Shown piece after piece: positions 30,398 to 39,466 of a stretch of DNA of 44,318 nt (the first letter of the stretch is position 1; each line of letters begins with the position of its first letter). Source of the DNA: Cellvibrionales bacterium (GTDB lineage Bacteria; Pseudomonadota; Gammaproteobacteria; Pseudomonadales; DT-91); assembly GCA_026708525.1 (NCBI GenBank), contig JAPOUS010000142.1:1-44318 (forward strand), given 5' to 3'. The notes beneath the pieces are model-generated. The model searched no databases. It was given only the letters and a program-made list of their open reading frames with translations, and was not told the DNA's origin. A program made the position numbers and the translations under genes.

Positions 30398-31249
30398 TTA
30401 CTCAGAAAAGTAGATTTTTACAGCCTGGTTAATACTTGAGCGCCAGGGTCTTTGGTGAATGCCAAAATCGTAAAGCAGGCGTTGACAGCTTAACATGACA
30501 GGCTCAAAGAAAAAGGGTGAGTTTTCGATGACCTGGTGTTCAAAGAGGATATTTTTTGGGTCAATCTGCTGATCAAAATTGGCTGCTGCGGTGAGTAAAG
30601 TCTCAAGAAATTGAAACCCAATGGAAGCGTCAGAGCTCACGTAGTGATAGATATCTTTAAGACTGGGCATAAAGGGGATTTGCAAACACATGCCTAAGAT
30701 AACTCGGGCTAGGTCGCTTGCATGTGTAGGGCAGCCCTTGCCTGCACTGTTAAATGCAATTTTTTTTCCCTGAAGGGCAGCGTCTAATCCCTGAGTTAAG
30801 AAATTCGTGCCACTACCTGAAAAGATCCAGCCGGTGCGCAAGATAATGGCTTTTGGGTGGCGTAAACACTGTTGTTCGAGGGCTTCGTAAATTTTCCCGA
30901 GTTCGGTAGTGGGCTCTGTTGGTGCTGTTTCTTCAAGGGTGATAGTGGACGGTGAAAAAACCGCTGCACTTGATATAAACAATAAAGGCAGATTAATTGC
31001 TTCGCAGGCGTGAATTATCGCTTGGGATTTGGCTGTGAAATCGTGTTTTTCAATATCGGTACTGGTAGGTAATAGCCTTGCTAAAAATAGCACCTGATCC
31101 GTTGAGTGTTGTGCGATGCCTTCTTGTAATTTTACTAAAGGGGTTGAAAGCGATAGCGGGGTATAGTCAATTAACTCAACACGTTGTTGAATTAGGTGGC
31201 AGAGTTTCTCAAGCAGTGGAGAATCATCATGGATGATGAGAAGTCGCAT
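30398..31249 (-). CDS. RfbD-like NAD-dependent epimerase/SDR family protein with degenerate catalytic motifs
   Basis: Fold-level match to dTDP-4-dehydrorhamnose reductase family (LFISSAAVFSPSTITLEETAPTEP, AIILRTGWIFSGSGTNFL) but YxxxK reads LGKIY and the N-terminal Gly motif is absent. Confidence 0.75.
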   Translation of the reverse strand: MRLLIIHDDSPLLEKLCHLIQQRVELIDYTPLSLSTPLVKLQEGIAQHSTDQVLFLARLLPTSTDIEKHDFTAKSQAIIHACEAINLPLLFISSAAVFSPSTITLEETAPTEPTTELGKIYEALEQQCLRHPKAIILRTGWIFSGSGTNFLTQGLDAALQGKKIAFNSAGKGCPTHASDLARVILGMCLQIPFMPSLKDIYHYVSSDASIGFQFLETLLTAAANFDQQIDPKNILFEHQVIENSPFFFEPVMLSCQRLLYDFGIHQRPWRSSINQAVKIYFSE

Positions 31250-31373
31250 GTTACAACCAGCAATGTTTTAGCACTGGATTCATTGTACCTACTCAAAAAA
31301 CAAAAGCGAAGGCCGAATAGAAAATAGAAAGTGAAAGGGAGTGATATTCACCCCCATATATATGCGGGTAAAA

Positions 31374-32768
31374 TTACCAGCAAATGCCGGAATAATATTG
31401 ATGCGACATGTGCGATTGCGGTAAGCGAGCGACGTCAATAATGTGTTGATCCTTAGGGGCGTGCTCTACAATCGATTGCGCATAAGCCGAGTTATGGGTG
31501 ACCACTAACACATCCGACTGGCTATATAGCTTGTTGATGTCATCAGTGAAGCTAGCTTTAATGCCGGTAAAGCCCATATTTTCAAGCATGTCGAGTTGGC
31601 TGGCGCTGATGTATGGGTCATAAGCATGAACGGTAAGCCCTTTATCTTTGAGCAATTGAAACAATATTAATGCTGGGCTTTCACGCAAATCATCAGTATC
31701 TGGTTTAAAGGTTAAGCCGACAATGCTGATGTGTTGTTGCTTGGTTGTATCAATCAAATCCAAGGTATGTTCAATATGTGTTTTGTTGGATTGGTTAATA
31801 TGGCTGATTACGGGCAAACTCACGGATAATTGGCTGGCCATATGTGTGATACCGCGTGTGTCTTTAGGTAGACAAGATCCGCCATAAGCAAACCCAGGCA
31901 TTAAATAAGTGGGTGAGATATTCAGATGCGTATCCTGGCAAAAAATATTCATCACTTCATGGCTATCGACATGCATAGCTTTGCACAGTCTGCCTAGCTC
32001 ATTACCAAAAGAGACTTTAAGCGCATGCCAAGTGTTATCGATGTATTTGGTAAATTCTGCGGTTTTGATGGAGGTAACAAAAAACTCGCCTTCAACATTA
32101 CCGTACATTTCTTTAACAATTTGTGCACTTTTGGCGCAGTTTGAGCCAACAACGGTTTTTGGTGGATCATAAAAGTCCATAATGGCAGTACTTTCACGTA
32201 AAAACTCTGGGTTAAAACAGGTGCCAAATTCCACGTCACGAGTTTTACCTGAATACTTTTCAATAAGAGGGATAAGGACATTTTCGGTCGTTGATGGTGG
32301 TACCGTGCTTCTAAAAATTAATACGTGAAAATCCTCTTTGACTTTTAGTGCCTCACCAATGGTTTGCGCTGCTTGTTCGAGGTAGGTGGTATCGCAGCTG
32401 CCGTCATCCGCACTGGGTGTGCAGACGCTGATCAAGGTGACTTGGGTTTTGGCGATGGCGTCCATGATAGACGTTGTCGCTGAGATTCGTCCATTGTTGT
32501 GCCCTTCGAGTAATAGTTCATCTAAGCGATATTCAAGGATGGGCGAAAGGCCTTGGTTGATCATGTCAACTTTGTGTTGATCAATATCAACTCCGATGAC
32601 GGAGTGGCCCATGGACGCGAAACACGCTGAAGAAACTGCCCCTACATAGCCTAAGCCAATGATAGAAATATTCTTAGGGTGATCCGCTTTGTAAACTTTT
32701 TCTGATGGTTGGTGATGAGTATGACTATCTTTCTTATCAGAATGCGTGCCAGAATTTTTATGGTTCAT
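31374..32768 (-). CDS. algD: Nucleotide-sugar dehydrogenase, closest by eye to GDP-mannose 6-dehydrogenase (AlgD)
   Basis: IIGLGYVGAV, NPEFLRESTAI, NTWHALKVSFGNELGRLCKA, IFCQDTHLNISPTYLMPGFAYGGSCLPKD, C-terminal SGICW as in AlgD. Confidence 0.8.
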   Translation of the reverse strand: MNHKNSGTHSDKKDSHTHHQPSEKVYKADHPKNISIIGLGYVGAVSSACFASMGHSVIGVDIDQHKVDMINQGLSPILEYRLDELLLEGHNNGRISATTSIMDAIAKTQVTLISVCTPSADDGSCDTTYLEQAAQTIGEALKVKEDFHVLIFRSTVPPSTTENVLIPLIEKYSGKTRDVEFGTCFNPEFLRESTAIMDFYDPPKTVVGSNCAKSAQIVKEMYGNVEGEFFVTSIKTAEFTKYIDNTWHALKVSFGNELGRLCKAMHVDSHEVMNIFCQDTHLNISPTYLMPGFAYGGSCLPKDTRGITHMASQLSVSLPVISHINQSNKTHIEHTLDLIDTTKQQHISIVGLTFKPDTDDLRESPALILFQLLKDKGLTVHAYDPYISASQLDMLENMGFTGIKASFTDDINKLYSQSDVLVVTHNSAYAQSIVEHAPKDQHIIDVARLPQSHMSHQYYSGICW

Positions 32769-32858
32769 TGTTTTCGCTTTTTATATTTGCTTTAGTTTGG
32801 AGTTTTTTTTAGGGACTACATTTAAAGCTAGCAAAAATAATGAAATTAAAAATAAAAT

Positions 32859-33368
32859 TTAATTAATAAAAAAATCTTTTAAAAATTGAATTAATTTTTT
32901 AGATGCGCCATTGGGTTTTTCAGATTTTTTTTCTTTTATAGCTGCTCGAATGAGTTGTCTGGCCTTTTGTATATCAATGGTTGAGTGCTCATTAAAAAAA
33001 TCGTTGTGAACATTTTTATCACCTTCAATTAATTTTTTTGCGAGTTGTTCCATTTTTTTGTTTTTTACTTGTAGCGTTTTTCGGCCGTTTTTCCAGTCAT
33101 CTATTGCTTGTAAAATCGGGTCTGTGTCAATGTCGCGTAATAATTTTCCAATATATTGGTATTGGCGTTTTCGCGCTTGGTGACTTTGAATACGTTTAAG
33201 CGTTTGGAACCCTTCGTTAACATCTTCAGGTAAATTCAGTGATTGATAAATTTTATTTGGCAGCTTGGATATCTCAGCGCCCAGCTCTCGAAGGGCTGCC
33301 ATTTCTTTTTTAATATCTGTTTTGCTCTTATAGTCTTCATCAAAAATGAGATTATCTTCTTCAATCAT
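32859..33368 (-). CDS. darP: Ribosome biogenesis factor DarP/YjgA (DUF615)
   Basis: SKTDIKKEMAALRELGAEISKLP, RIQSHQARKRQYQYIGKLLRDIDTDPILQAID, ARQLIRAAIKEKKSEKPNGASKKLIQFLKD; 4-bp overlap with mgtE. Confidence 0.88.
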   Translation of the reverse strand: MIEEDNLIFDEDYKSKTDIKKEMAALRELGAEISKLPNKIYQSLNLPEDVNEGFQTLKRIQSHQARKRQYQYIGKLLRDIDTDPILQAIDDWKNGRKTLQVKNKKMEQLAKKLIEGDKNVHNDFFNEHSTIDIQKARQLIRAAIKEKKSEKPNGASKKLIQFLKDFFIN

Positions 33369-34723
33369 AAATACAACCAGGTGACTAATCCGAGAAATGA
33401 AAAGAAACCGATGACATCGGTAAAGGTAGTGAGTATGACATTACCCGCGAGGGCAGGGTCAATACCAAATTGTTTTAATAATGAGGGTAATACGGTTGCA
33501 ACAAAAGCGGCTAAGACTAAATTTAAAATCATTGTCATGCCGATGATCCATGAGAGTTTTAAATCGTCGTAAAGTAGCGCAGTGGCTAACGCAACTACCA
33601 TGGCCCAAAGTAATCCGTTAATCATGCCAACCACTAACTCCCGCCTTAATAACCATTGGAAATTGTTTCGTCCAATTTGACCGAGGGCGATACCGCGAAT
33701 AACAAGGGTTAACGTTTGACTGCCAGCGATGCCGCCCATGCTGGCAACTATAGGCATCAATACGGCGACGGCGACGATTTGTTCGATCGTCCCTTCAAAT
33801 AACTTGATTACCAGAGAGGCCATAATAGCGGTGACAAGATTGATGCCAAGCCAAATGTTTCTCCTGGGGGCTGTTTTTTGAATAGATGCAAAGGTATCTT
33901 CGTCATCGCTTAAGCCTGCCATACTCAACATGTTGTGATCAGCTTGGTCTCGAATAACATCCACCACATCATCAATGGTAATACGGCCCAGGAGTTTTCC
34001 TTCGTCGGAAATGACAGGTGCTGATACCCAGTCATGGCGCTCAAATAATAAAGCGACGTCTTTTTCTGGCATGTTAACCGGAATGGTTTTGATATTGGTG
34101 ATCATAATTTCCCTAACGGTTGTGTTAGGGTGGCTTACCAGTATGCGGGAGATGGGTAATAGGCCGATGAACTCATCGCGGCGGTTGACAACAAAGAGGG
34201 TGTCTGTCGATGCGGGTAACTCTTCGTGGCGTCTGAGATAACGCAGCACAACATCCAGTGTGATAGAGGGCTTAACCGTAATTAAGTCGGTTGACATTAA
34301 CCCGCCTGCCGTGTCTTCGGGGTAGTGCATGACGCGCTCAACCCGTTCGCGGTCTTGTTTATCCATCGATTGAAGGACTTCTTGAATAATGCGATTGGGT
34401 AGGTTTTGTAATAGGTCAGCGGCGTTATCTTCATCCAGCCCTTCGGTGGCTGCTACTACTTCATCGACATTCATGGACTCCAGGAAGTTACTTTGAATAT
34501 CTTCACTCAGGTATTGCAGTACTTCCCCTTTGTGTTTTTCTTCGAGCATTTGCCACAAGGCTTGGCGTACTTTAGGTGGCGAAGATTCAATCAAATGTGC
34601 CACATCTTGATGATTGAGCGTGTTCAGCATTTTAGCAACGTGGTAAAGCCTACCGGTATCGATGGCATCAGTGACCGTCTCCAAATGGTCTTGTGTAAAA
34701 CGTTTGTTGCTAGGTGTATCCAT
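33365..34723 (-). CDS. mgtE: Magnesium transporter MgtE
   Basis: MgtE_N helical repeats, RVERVMHYPEDTAGGLMSTDLITVKPSITL, CBS pair, MPIVASMGGIAGSQTLTLVIRG. Confidence 0.94.
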   Translation of the reverse strand: MDTPSNKRFTQDHLETVTDAIDTGRLYHVAKMLNTLNHQDVAHLIESSPPKVRQALWQMLEEKHKGEVLQYLSEDIQSNFLESMNVDEVVAATEGLDEDNAADLLQNLPNRIIQEVLQSMDKQDRERVERVMHYPEDTAGGLMSTDLITVKPSITLDVVLRYLRRHEELPASTDTLFVVNRRDEFIGLLPISRILVSHPNTTVREIMITNIKTIPVNMPEKDVALLFERHDWVSAPVISDEGKLLGRITIDDVVDVIRDQADHNMLSMAGLSDDEDTFASIQKTAPRRNIWLGINLVTAIMASLVIKLFEGTIEQIVAVAVLMPIVASMGGIAGSQTLTLVIRGIALGQIGRNNFQWLLRRELVVGMINGLLWAMVVALATALLYDDLKLSWIIGMTMILNLVLAAFVATVLPSLLKQFGIDPALAGNVILTTFTDVIGFFSFLGLVTWLYL

Positions 34724-34757
34724 GGTGAAACACTATCCGACAGGTGAAACGTTCGGC

Positions 34758-34805
34758 AATAGCAGGTTGATCAGAGTGTATTCATATGACACTTAATCTG
34801 CTATT
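34758..34805 (-). promoter_or_regulatory. Two-tier inverted repeat in the mgtE 5' leader / rapZ-mgtE junction
   Basis: AATAGCAG...AGTGT...ACACT...CTGCTATT nested perfect stems, about 35 nt upstream of mgtE ATG. Confidence 0.5.
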
Positions 34806-34893
34806 AAAAATGAACCCCAAAAGAAAAACAGTAGGGTAAGGTTAATTTTAGCAATTTTTACCGCGCTAAAAAACTTAAGAAATGAATTTGACG

Positions 34894-35766
34894 TTACTTT
34901 TGAAGTTTAGAGAGTTCGCGATGGTGGATTTGAACATTGCTAAAGGTGGTTTGATAATGTTTTGCCAGCTTCTCAGAAAGATAAACCGATCGGTGTTTAC
35001 CGCCAGTACAACCAATGGAGATGGTCAAATAACTGCGATTGTTTTCGGCAAATTTGGGAATCCATCGGTCAAGGTAATGGCAGATGTCATCATACATTTG
35101 CTGTACATCGGCTTTTTCAGAAAGATAATCAATAATATCTTTATCAAGGCCTGTATGCTGCCGTAATTCAGGCACCCAAAAAGGGTTGGGTAAGCAGCGA
35201 ACATCGTAAACGATGTCGGAGTCAACGGGTATTCCGGATTTAAAGCCGAAAGAGGTGAATAAAATGGCCATCTCGTGTGATGTGGATGGGTGTATTTCGC
35301 AGAGACGTTTTTTGACCAGTGCCGATAGCTCATTGGCATTCATATTGTTGGTGTTGATCTGCAAATCAGCAATGGCAGCAATGGGCTCCAAAACTTTTTT
35401 CTCTTTCAGGATGGCATCTTTCAGAGAGGTTTCATCATTGCTGAGGGGGTGTTTGCGCCGTGTTTCACTAAAGCGTTTTATTAAGACTGGGGTGCTTGAG
35501 TCCAGAAAAAGGACTTGAGTGTTGATGTGTTCTGGCAGGTGTTTGAGTACGTTAATTAAGGAAGTAATGCCCTCAGTGTGGTTGCGGGCGTCAACACAAA
35601 CAGCGATTTTTTCGATGTGTTCGTTGAGGCTTTCAGTTAATTGGGGGATTAACCCAGCCGGGAGGTTATCAATACAATAGTAGCCGCTATCTTCTAGCGC
35701 TTTTAATGCAGTACTTTTACCCGAGCCGGATCGGCCACTGATGACAACCAGTGTGATGGGGTGCAT
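34894..35766 (-). CDS. rapZ: RNase adapter protein RapZ
   Basis: SGRSGSGKSTALKALEDSGYYCIDNLP, GFKSGIPVDSDIVYDVRCLPNPFW, SIGCTGGKHRSVYLSEKL. Confidence 0.96.
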   Translation of the reverse strand: MHPITLVVISGRSGSGKSTALKALEDSGYYCIDNLPAGLIPQLTESLNEHIEKIAVCVDARNHTEGITSLINVLKHLPEHINTQVLFLDSSTPVLIKRFSETRRKHPLSNDETSLKDAILKEKKVLEPIAAIADLQINTNNMNANELSALVKKRLCEIHPSTSHEMAILFTSFGFKSGIPVDSDIVYDVRCLPNPFWVPELRQHTGLDKDIIDYLSEKADVQQMYDDICHYLDRWIPKFAENNRSYLTISIGCTGGKHRSVYLSEKLAKHYQTTFSNVQIHHRELSKLQK

Positions 35767-35801
35767 CCAAATACCCTCGTATGATTTGAATGGGTTCAGT
35801 T

Positions 35802-35833
35802 CTTGAAAACCTTCTTAGTCAAAGGTTTTCAAG
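35802..35833. other. Perfect 12-bp hairpin at ptsN-rapZ junction
   Basis: CTTGAAAACCTT-CTTAGTCA-AAGGTTTTCAAG followed by TTTT on the + strand. Confidence 0.75.
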
Positions 35834-35835
35834 TT

Positions 35836-36324
35836 TTATCCTGCTGATTTTGACTGGTGCCGTTCAAAATTAAGTGCTGCGAAATAAAGCTCTTCTGCCG
35901 TTCGTGCTTTTCGCATGTTGTTTCTAAATTCGATCGAACTCAGTAACTCAGCCAGCTCTGTTAATAGTGTCAGATGTTGCTCGTTGTTTTCTTCTGGCAC
36001 GATTAGTACAAAAAGTATATCAACTTTTTGATCGTCAGGGGCATCAAAATCAATAGGTCTCTCTAAAGTGATAAGCAGGCCGGTGGGTTCGTCTAAATCC
36101 GGGCATCGGCAATGTGGAATAGCGACGCCTTTACCAATGCCAGTGCTGCCGAGTTTCTCACGAGCATTGAGCTTTTCAATGAGTTGATCGGGCGTTACAT
36201 CTGGCGTATCACTGAGGCTAAGTAAAAAATCTGCGATAAATTCAAACGTTTTCTTCTTGCTGCTGGTATCCAGTTGGCAGATGCTTCGCTCGTATGACAG
36301 AATATTTTCCAAAACCATACACAA
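35836..36324 (-). CDS. ptsN: PTS IIA-like nitrogen regulatory protein
   Basis: LNAREKLGSTGIGKGVAIPHCRCPDLDEPTG; located between rapZ and hpf. Confidence 0.94.
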   Translation of the reverse strand: MCMVLENILSYERSICQLDTSSKKKTFEFIADFLLSLSDTPDVTPDQLIEKLNAREKLGSTGIGKGVAIPHCRCPDLDEPTGLLITLERPIDFDAPDDQKVDILFVLIVPEENNEQHLTLLTELAELLSSIEFRNNMRKARTAEELYFAALNFERHQSKSAG

Positions 36325-36569
36325 TTCCGGTGTTTAAAAGGTCTTTTTATTGCTCAAAAGCTAGACAATGATGGCTTTTGCGTCAAACCCTGGGTGCCTG
36401 AGATAACACACAGACTTCTAAAAGCGCGTATTCTACCAAAATGTTCGCTTTTGTCTTCAAAAGAGTGGTGTGTTTGGCAGACTTTCTTATTGATTTACCT
36501 GATAAGGCAATAAGAACAAGCAATATATCAGAACGCTGGGGCGTGAATATGGAGTATGGGGTGTTTAGG

Positions 36570-36610
36570 AGAGATAGCATTTCCATGCATTGCATAGAAA
36601 TGCTATCTCT
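36570..36610. other. Perfect 14-bp hairpin at hpf-ptsN junction
   Basis: AGAGATAGCATTTC-CATGCATTGCATA-GAAATGCTATCTCT. Confidence 0.8.
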
Positions 36611-36623
36611 TTAGAGGGGGGGA

Positions 36624-36914
36624 TTAGCGTTTCGCGCTGAGTTTTTCTTTGTTTTTAACCAGTTGCCGCTCAATTTTATCGGCGAGGGCATCGATGGATG
36701 CATACATGTCATGGGATTCTTCGTGGGCGAAGACTTCACCTCCTGTGACTCGCACTTGCGCTTCAGCTTTTTGTCTATGTTTTTCAACGCTTAGTGTTAC
36801 TTGCGTGTCAGTGATATGGTCAAAATGTTGAAAGATTTTCCCCATTTTTTTATTAACGTATTCGCGAAGTGGGTCTGAAATGTCCAAATGGTGCCCACTA
36901 ATATTGATTTGCAT
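36624..36914 (-). CDS. hpf: Ribosome hibernation promoting factor
   Basis: MQINISGHHLDISDPLREYVNKKMGKIFQHFDHITDTQVTLSVEKHRQKAEAQVRV; downstream of rpoN. Confidence 0.95.
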   Translation of the reverse strand: MQINISGHHLDISDPLREYVNKKMGKIFQHFDHITDTQVTLSVEKHRQKAEAQVRVTGGEVFAHEESHDMYASIDALADKIERQLVKNKEKLSAKR

Positions 36915-36941
36915 AGTCACCTCGTAAAACAACCTATGGAA

Positions 36942-36962
36942 GTGGCTTTATTTTTTAGCCAC
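36942..36962. other. Short hairpin at rpoN-hpf junction
   Basis: GTGGCT-TTATTTTTT-AGCCAC followed by ATTTTTAG on the + strand. Confidence 0.5.
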
Positions 36963-37049
36963 ATTTTTAGAGTAAAATTGGTTGGGGATGTTTGTCAAAG
37001 GTTTTTTTATTGGGTAAGGCACTTTGTATGCATCACTTGTTAGGTGACG

Positions 37050-38522
37050 TTAGAGACGCTTGCGCTCATTTGATGGTGGAATAGAGAGAGATTCTCGGTA
37101 TTTCGCGACTGTTCGGCGAGCAACGTTAATGTCTTTTTCTGATAACAGGTTGGCGATTTTGTTGTCACTTAAGGGTTTTTTAGCATCTTCGCTTGCGATG
37201 AGCTTTTTGATCATTGCTCGAATGGCGGTGGAGGAGCATTCGCCACCTTGTTGTGTCCCTACATGGCTTGAGAAAAAATACTTTAACTCGAATGTGCCTC
37301 GTGGTGTGTGGATATATTTTCGAGTGGTTACCCTTGAAATGGTCGATTCATGCATGCCGATACTTTGTGCAATATCGTGCAAGACGAGCGGCTTCATCGC
37401 TTCTTCGCCATATTCTAAAAAGCCAATTTGCTGCTCAACAATTTCTGCGGCGACTTTCATTAAGGTGTCGTTTCGGCTTTGCAAGCTTTTAATGAACCAC
37501 TTGGCATCCTGTAGACGTTCTTTTAAAAAGTTATTTTCATCACTGTTATCTGCACGTTTGACCAAGTTTGCATAGTCTTGATTAATGGTGAGCGGAGGTG
37601 AAAAATCGTTATTTAATTCAATGACCCAGCGATTCTGTATCTTTTTAACAAAAACATCCGGTGTAATGTATTCAGTCGGTTCGGACTCAATGCTTTCGCC
37701 CGGTGTTGGTTGGAGGCTTTGGATAAGTTCAATGGCAGATTTTAGCCGGTTTTCTTTTAAGCGGGTTTTGCGACGAAGTTGCGCATAGTCGTGATTACCT
37801 AACAGAGGTAAATATTTTTTTACGATGACTTTTGCATCATTTAAAAAAGGCGTTTTTTCGGGCAGCAAACTGAGTTGAAAGTCCAAACATTCTTGAAGGT
37901 TTTCACTGCCGCAACCTAGTGGATCAAACTCCATAATAAGTTGTCTGACGGCTTCAAACTCTTCTATTTCAAGATCAGAGTTGCCTTTAACGCCTTCGAA
38001 TAGCTCGGTTTTTGATACGGATAAAAAGCCTGTAGGTGAGATGGCGTCGATAATAGCTAAAGCGATGGCTCTATCGGATTCAACCAGTTGTGTTAGGTTA
38101 AGCTGCCAAAAAAGGTGGTCTTGAAGGGTTTCGGTAGAACTGGTTTTATAGTCAAAATTATTATCGGCATCTTGAGGAGCGGCAACGGGAGTAATTGGGT
38201 TTTGAGGCTGGTAGATTTCTTCCCATTGCGCATCAATGCTCAAATCGTTAGGAATCGTATTTTGCTCCCAGAGCTCATCGGTGGATAGTTCTGCGGTTGA
38301 AAACTCTTGTGTGTCTCGTGCTGACTCTGATTCTGTTGTGGTTTGCTCTGTATCGTTGATGCCTGTGTCTTCGGCCACTTCAAGTAAGGGGTTGCTGTCG
38401 AGAGCTTCTTGAATTTCATGCTGCAAATCCAGGGTCGAAAGCTGGAGTAGCTTAATGGCCTGTTGCAGTTGAGGCGTCATTTTCAACTGTTGGCCAAGTT
38501 TTATTTGCAGCGATTGTTTCAT
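37050..38522 (-). CDS. rpoN: RNA polymerase sigma-54 factor
   Basis: MKQSLQIKLGQQLKMTPQLQQAIKLLQLSTLDLQHEIQEALDSNPLLE; HESTISRVTTRKYIHTPRGTFELKYFFSS; RpoN box ARRTVAKYRE. Confidence 0.98.
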   Translation of the reverse strand: MKQSLQIKLGQQLKMTPQLQQAIKLLQLSTLDLQHEIQEALDSNPLLEVAEDTGINDTEQTTTESESARDTQEFSTAELSTDELWEQNTIPNDLSIDAQWEEIYQPQNPITPVAAPQDADNNFDYKTSSTETLQDHLFWQLNLTQLVESDRAIALAIIDAISPTGFLSVSKTELFEGVKGNSDLEIEEFEAVRQLIMEFDPLGCGSENLQECLDFQLSLLPEKTPFLNDAKVIVKKYLPLLGNHDYAQLRRKTRLKENRLKSAIELIQSLQPTPGESIESEPTEYITPDVFVKKIQNRWVIELNNDFSPPLTINQDYANLVKRADNSDENNFLKERLQDAKWFIKSLQSRNDTLMKVAAEIVEQQIGFLEYGEEAMKPLVLHDIAQSIGMHESTISRVTTRKYIHTPRGTFELKYFFSSHVGTQQGGECSSTAIRAMIKKLIASEDAKKPLSDNKIANLLSEKDINVARRTVAKYRESLSIPPSNERKRL

Positions 38523-38587
38523 AGGCTTGACGGTAAATATGTTGAGCCAAAGTTAAGCGCAGCTTGTTCGGCTCTAACGGTCTAGGC

Positions 38588-38618
38588 TCTGATTGCGAGA
38601 CTAAGGTCTCGTATCAGA
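38588..38618. other. Two-tier hairpin at lptB-rpoN junction
   Basis: TCTGAT-TG-CGAGAC-TAAG-GTCTCG-T-ATCAGA followed by ACTTTTT on the + strand. Confidence 0.75.
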
Positions 38619-38743
38619 ACTTTTTAAACAGTAAAAAAACCTGCATTGAAGCAAGAAAATTAATAAGGCCTAAGTGTATCGATGGTTTTTTTATTGAGCA
38701 ATAGAAAAGTTGGCAAAATTCTTGCGTGTATTAATTTCAATAC

Positions 38744-39466
38744 TTAAAGTTTGAATTGGTTTCCAAGGTAGGTTTCTCGTACTTTTTTATTTTGCAAAAC
38801 GGTTTCGCTATCTCCTTGGGCGATGATATGGCCTTCGCCAACGATATATGCTTGCTCACAAATATCGAGAGTTTCTCGAACATTGTGATCAGTAATTAAT
38901 ACGCCAATGCCCCGTTTTTGAAGGTGTAAAACAATGGATTTAATATCACCAATAGAGATAGGGTCAACGCCAGCAAAAGGCTCATCCAGTAATATATATT
39001 GCGGATCGACAGCTAAGGCTCGTGCGATTTCGACTCGGCGACGTTCGCCCCCCGAAAGTGCCATGCCAAGGCTTTTACGAATATGCGTGATATGAAACTC
39101 TTCTAGCAATTGATCGGTTTTTTGCTTTTTCTCTTTGCGGCTAAGTTCAGGCTTGGTTTCTAATACGGCCAGCAAGTTATCTTCAACGCTGAGTTTTCGA
39201 AAGATGGAGGCTTCTTGTGGAAGGTAGCCAATCCCTTTTTTTGCACGTTTATGGACAGGCAAGGAGGTGATCGATTCATCATCGATATAAATGTGACCTT
39301 TGTCAGCAGGGACAATGCCAACAATCATATAAAAACAGGTGGTTTTTCCTGCACCGTTTGGGCCTAACAAGCCGACGATCTGGCCTGGGTGGACTTCAAG
39401 TGAAACATCTCTAACAATTTCACGCCCTGAGTAACTTTTTGCAAGATGCTTGGCGGATAAACTCAT
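38744..39466 (-). CDS. lptB: LPS export ABC transporter ATP-binding protein
   Basis: [76 protein letters not shown]. Confidence 0.97.
   Translation of the reverse strand: MSLSAKHLAKSYSGREIVRDVSLEVHPGQIVGLLGPNGAGKTTCFYMIVGIVPADKGHIYIDDESITSLPVHKRAKKGIGYLPQEASIFRKLSVEDNLLAVLETKPELSRKEKKQKTDQLLEEFHITHIRKSLGMALSGGERRRVEIARALAVDPQYILLDEPFAGVDPISIGDIKSIVLHLQKRGIGVLITDHNVRETLDICEQAYIVGEGHIIAQGDSETVLQNKKVRETYLGNQFKL

Noticed and set aside
31374-32768. Ugd (UDP-glucose 6-dehydrogenase) as first guess
   Set aside because: Residues around NTWHALKVSFGNE, ICQD-like IFCQDTHLN and C-terminal SGICW fit AlgD better; kept as AlgD-type with moderate confidence.
36383-36595. 70-aa minus-strand ORF between hpf and ptsN
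   Set aside because: Overlaps the 14-bp hairpin, low-complexity and no recognisable features; more likely intergenic.
37060-37575. 171-aa + strand ORF
   Set aside because: Entirely antisense to conserved rpoN C-terminal domain; no family motif.
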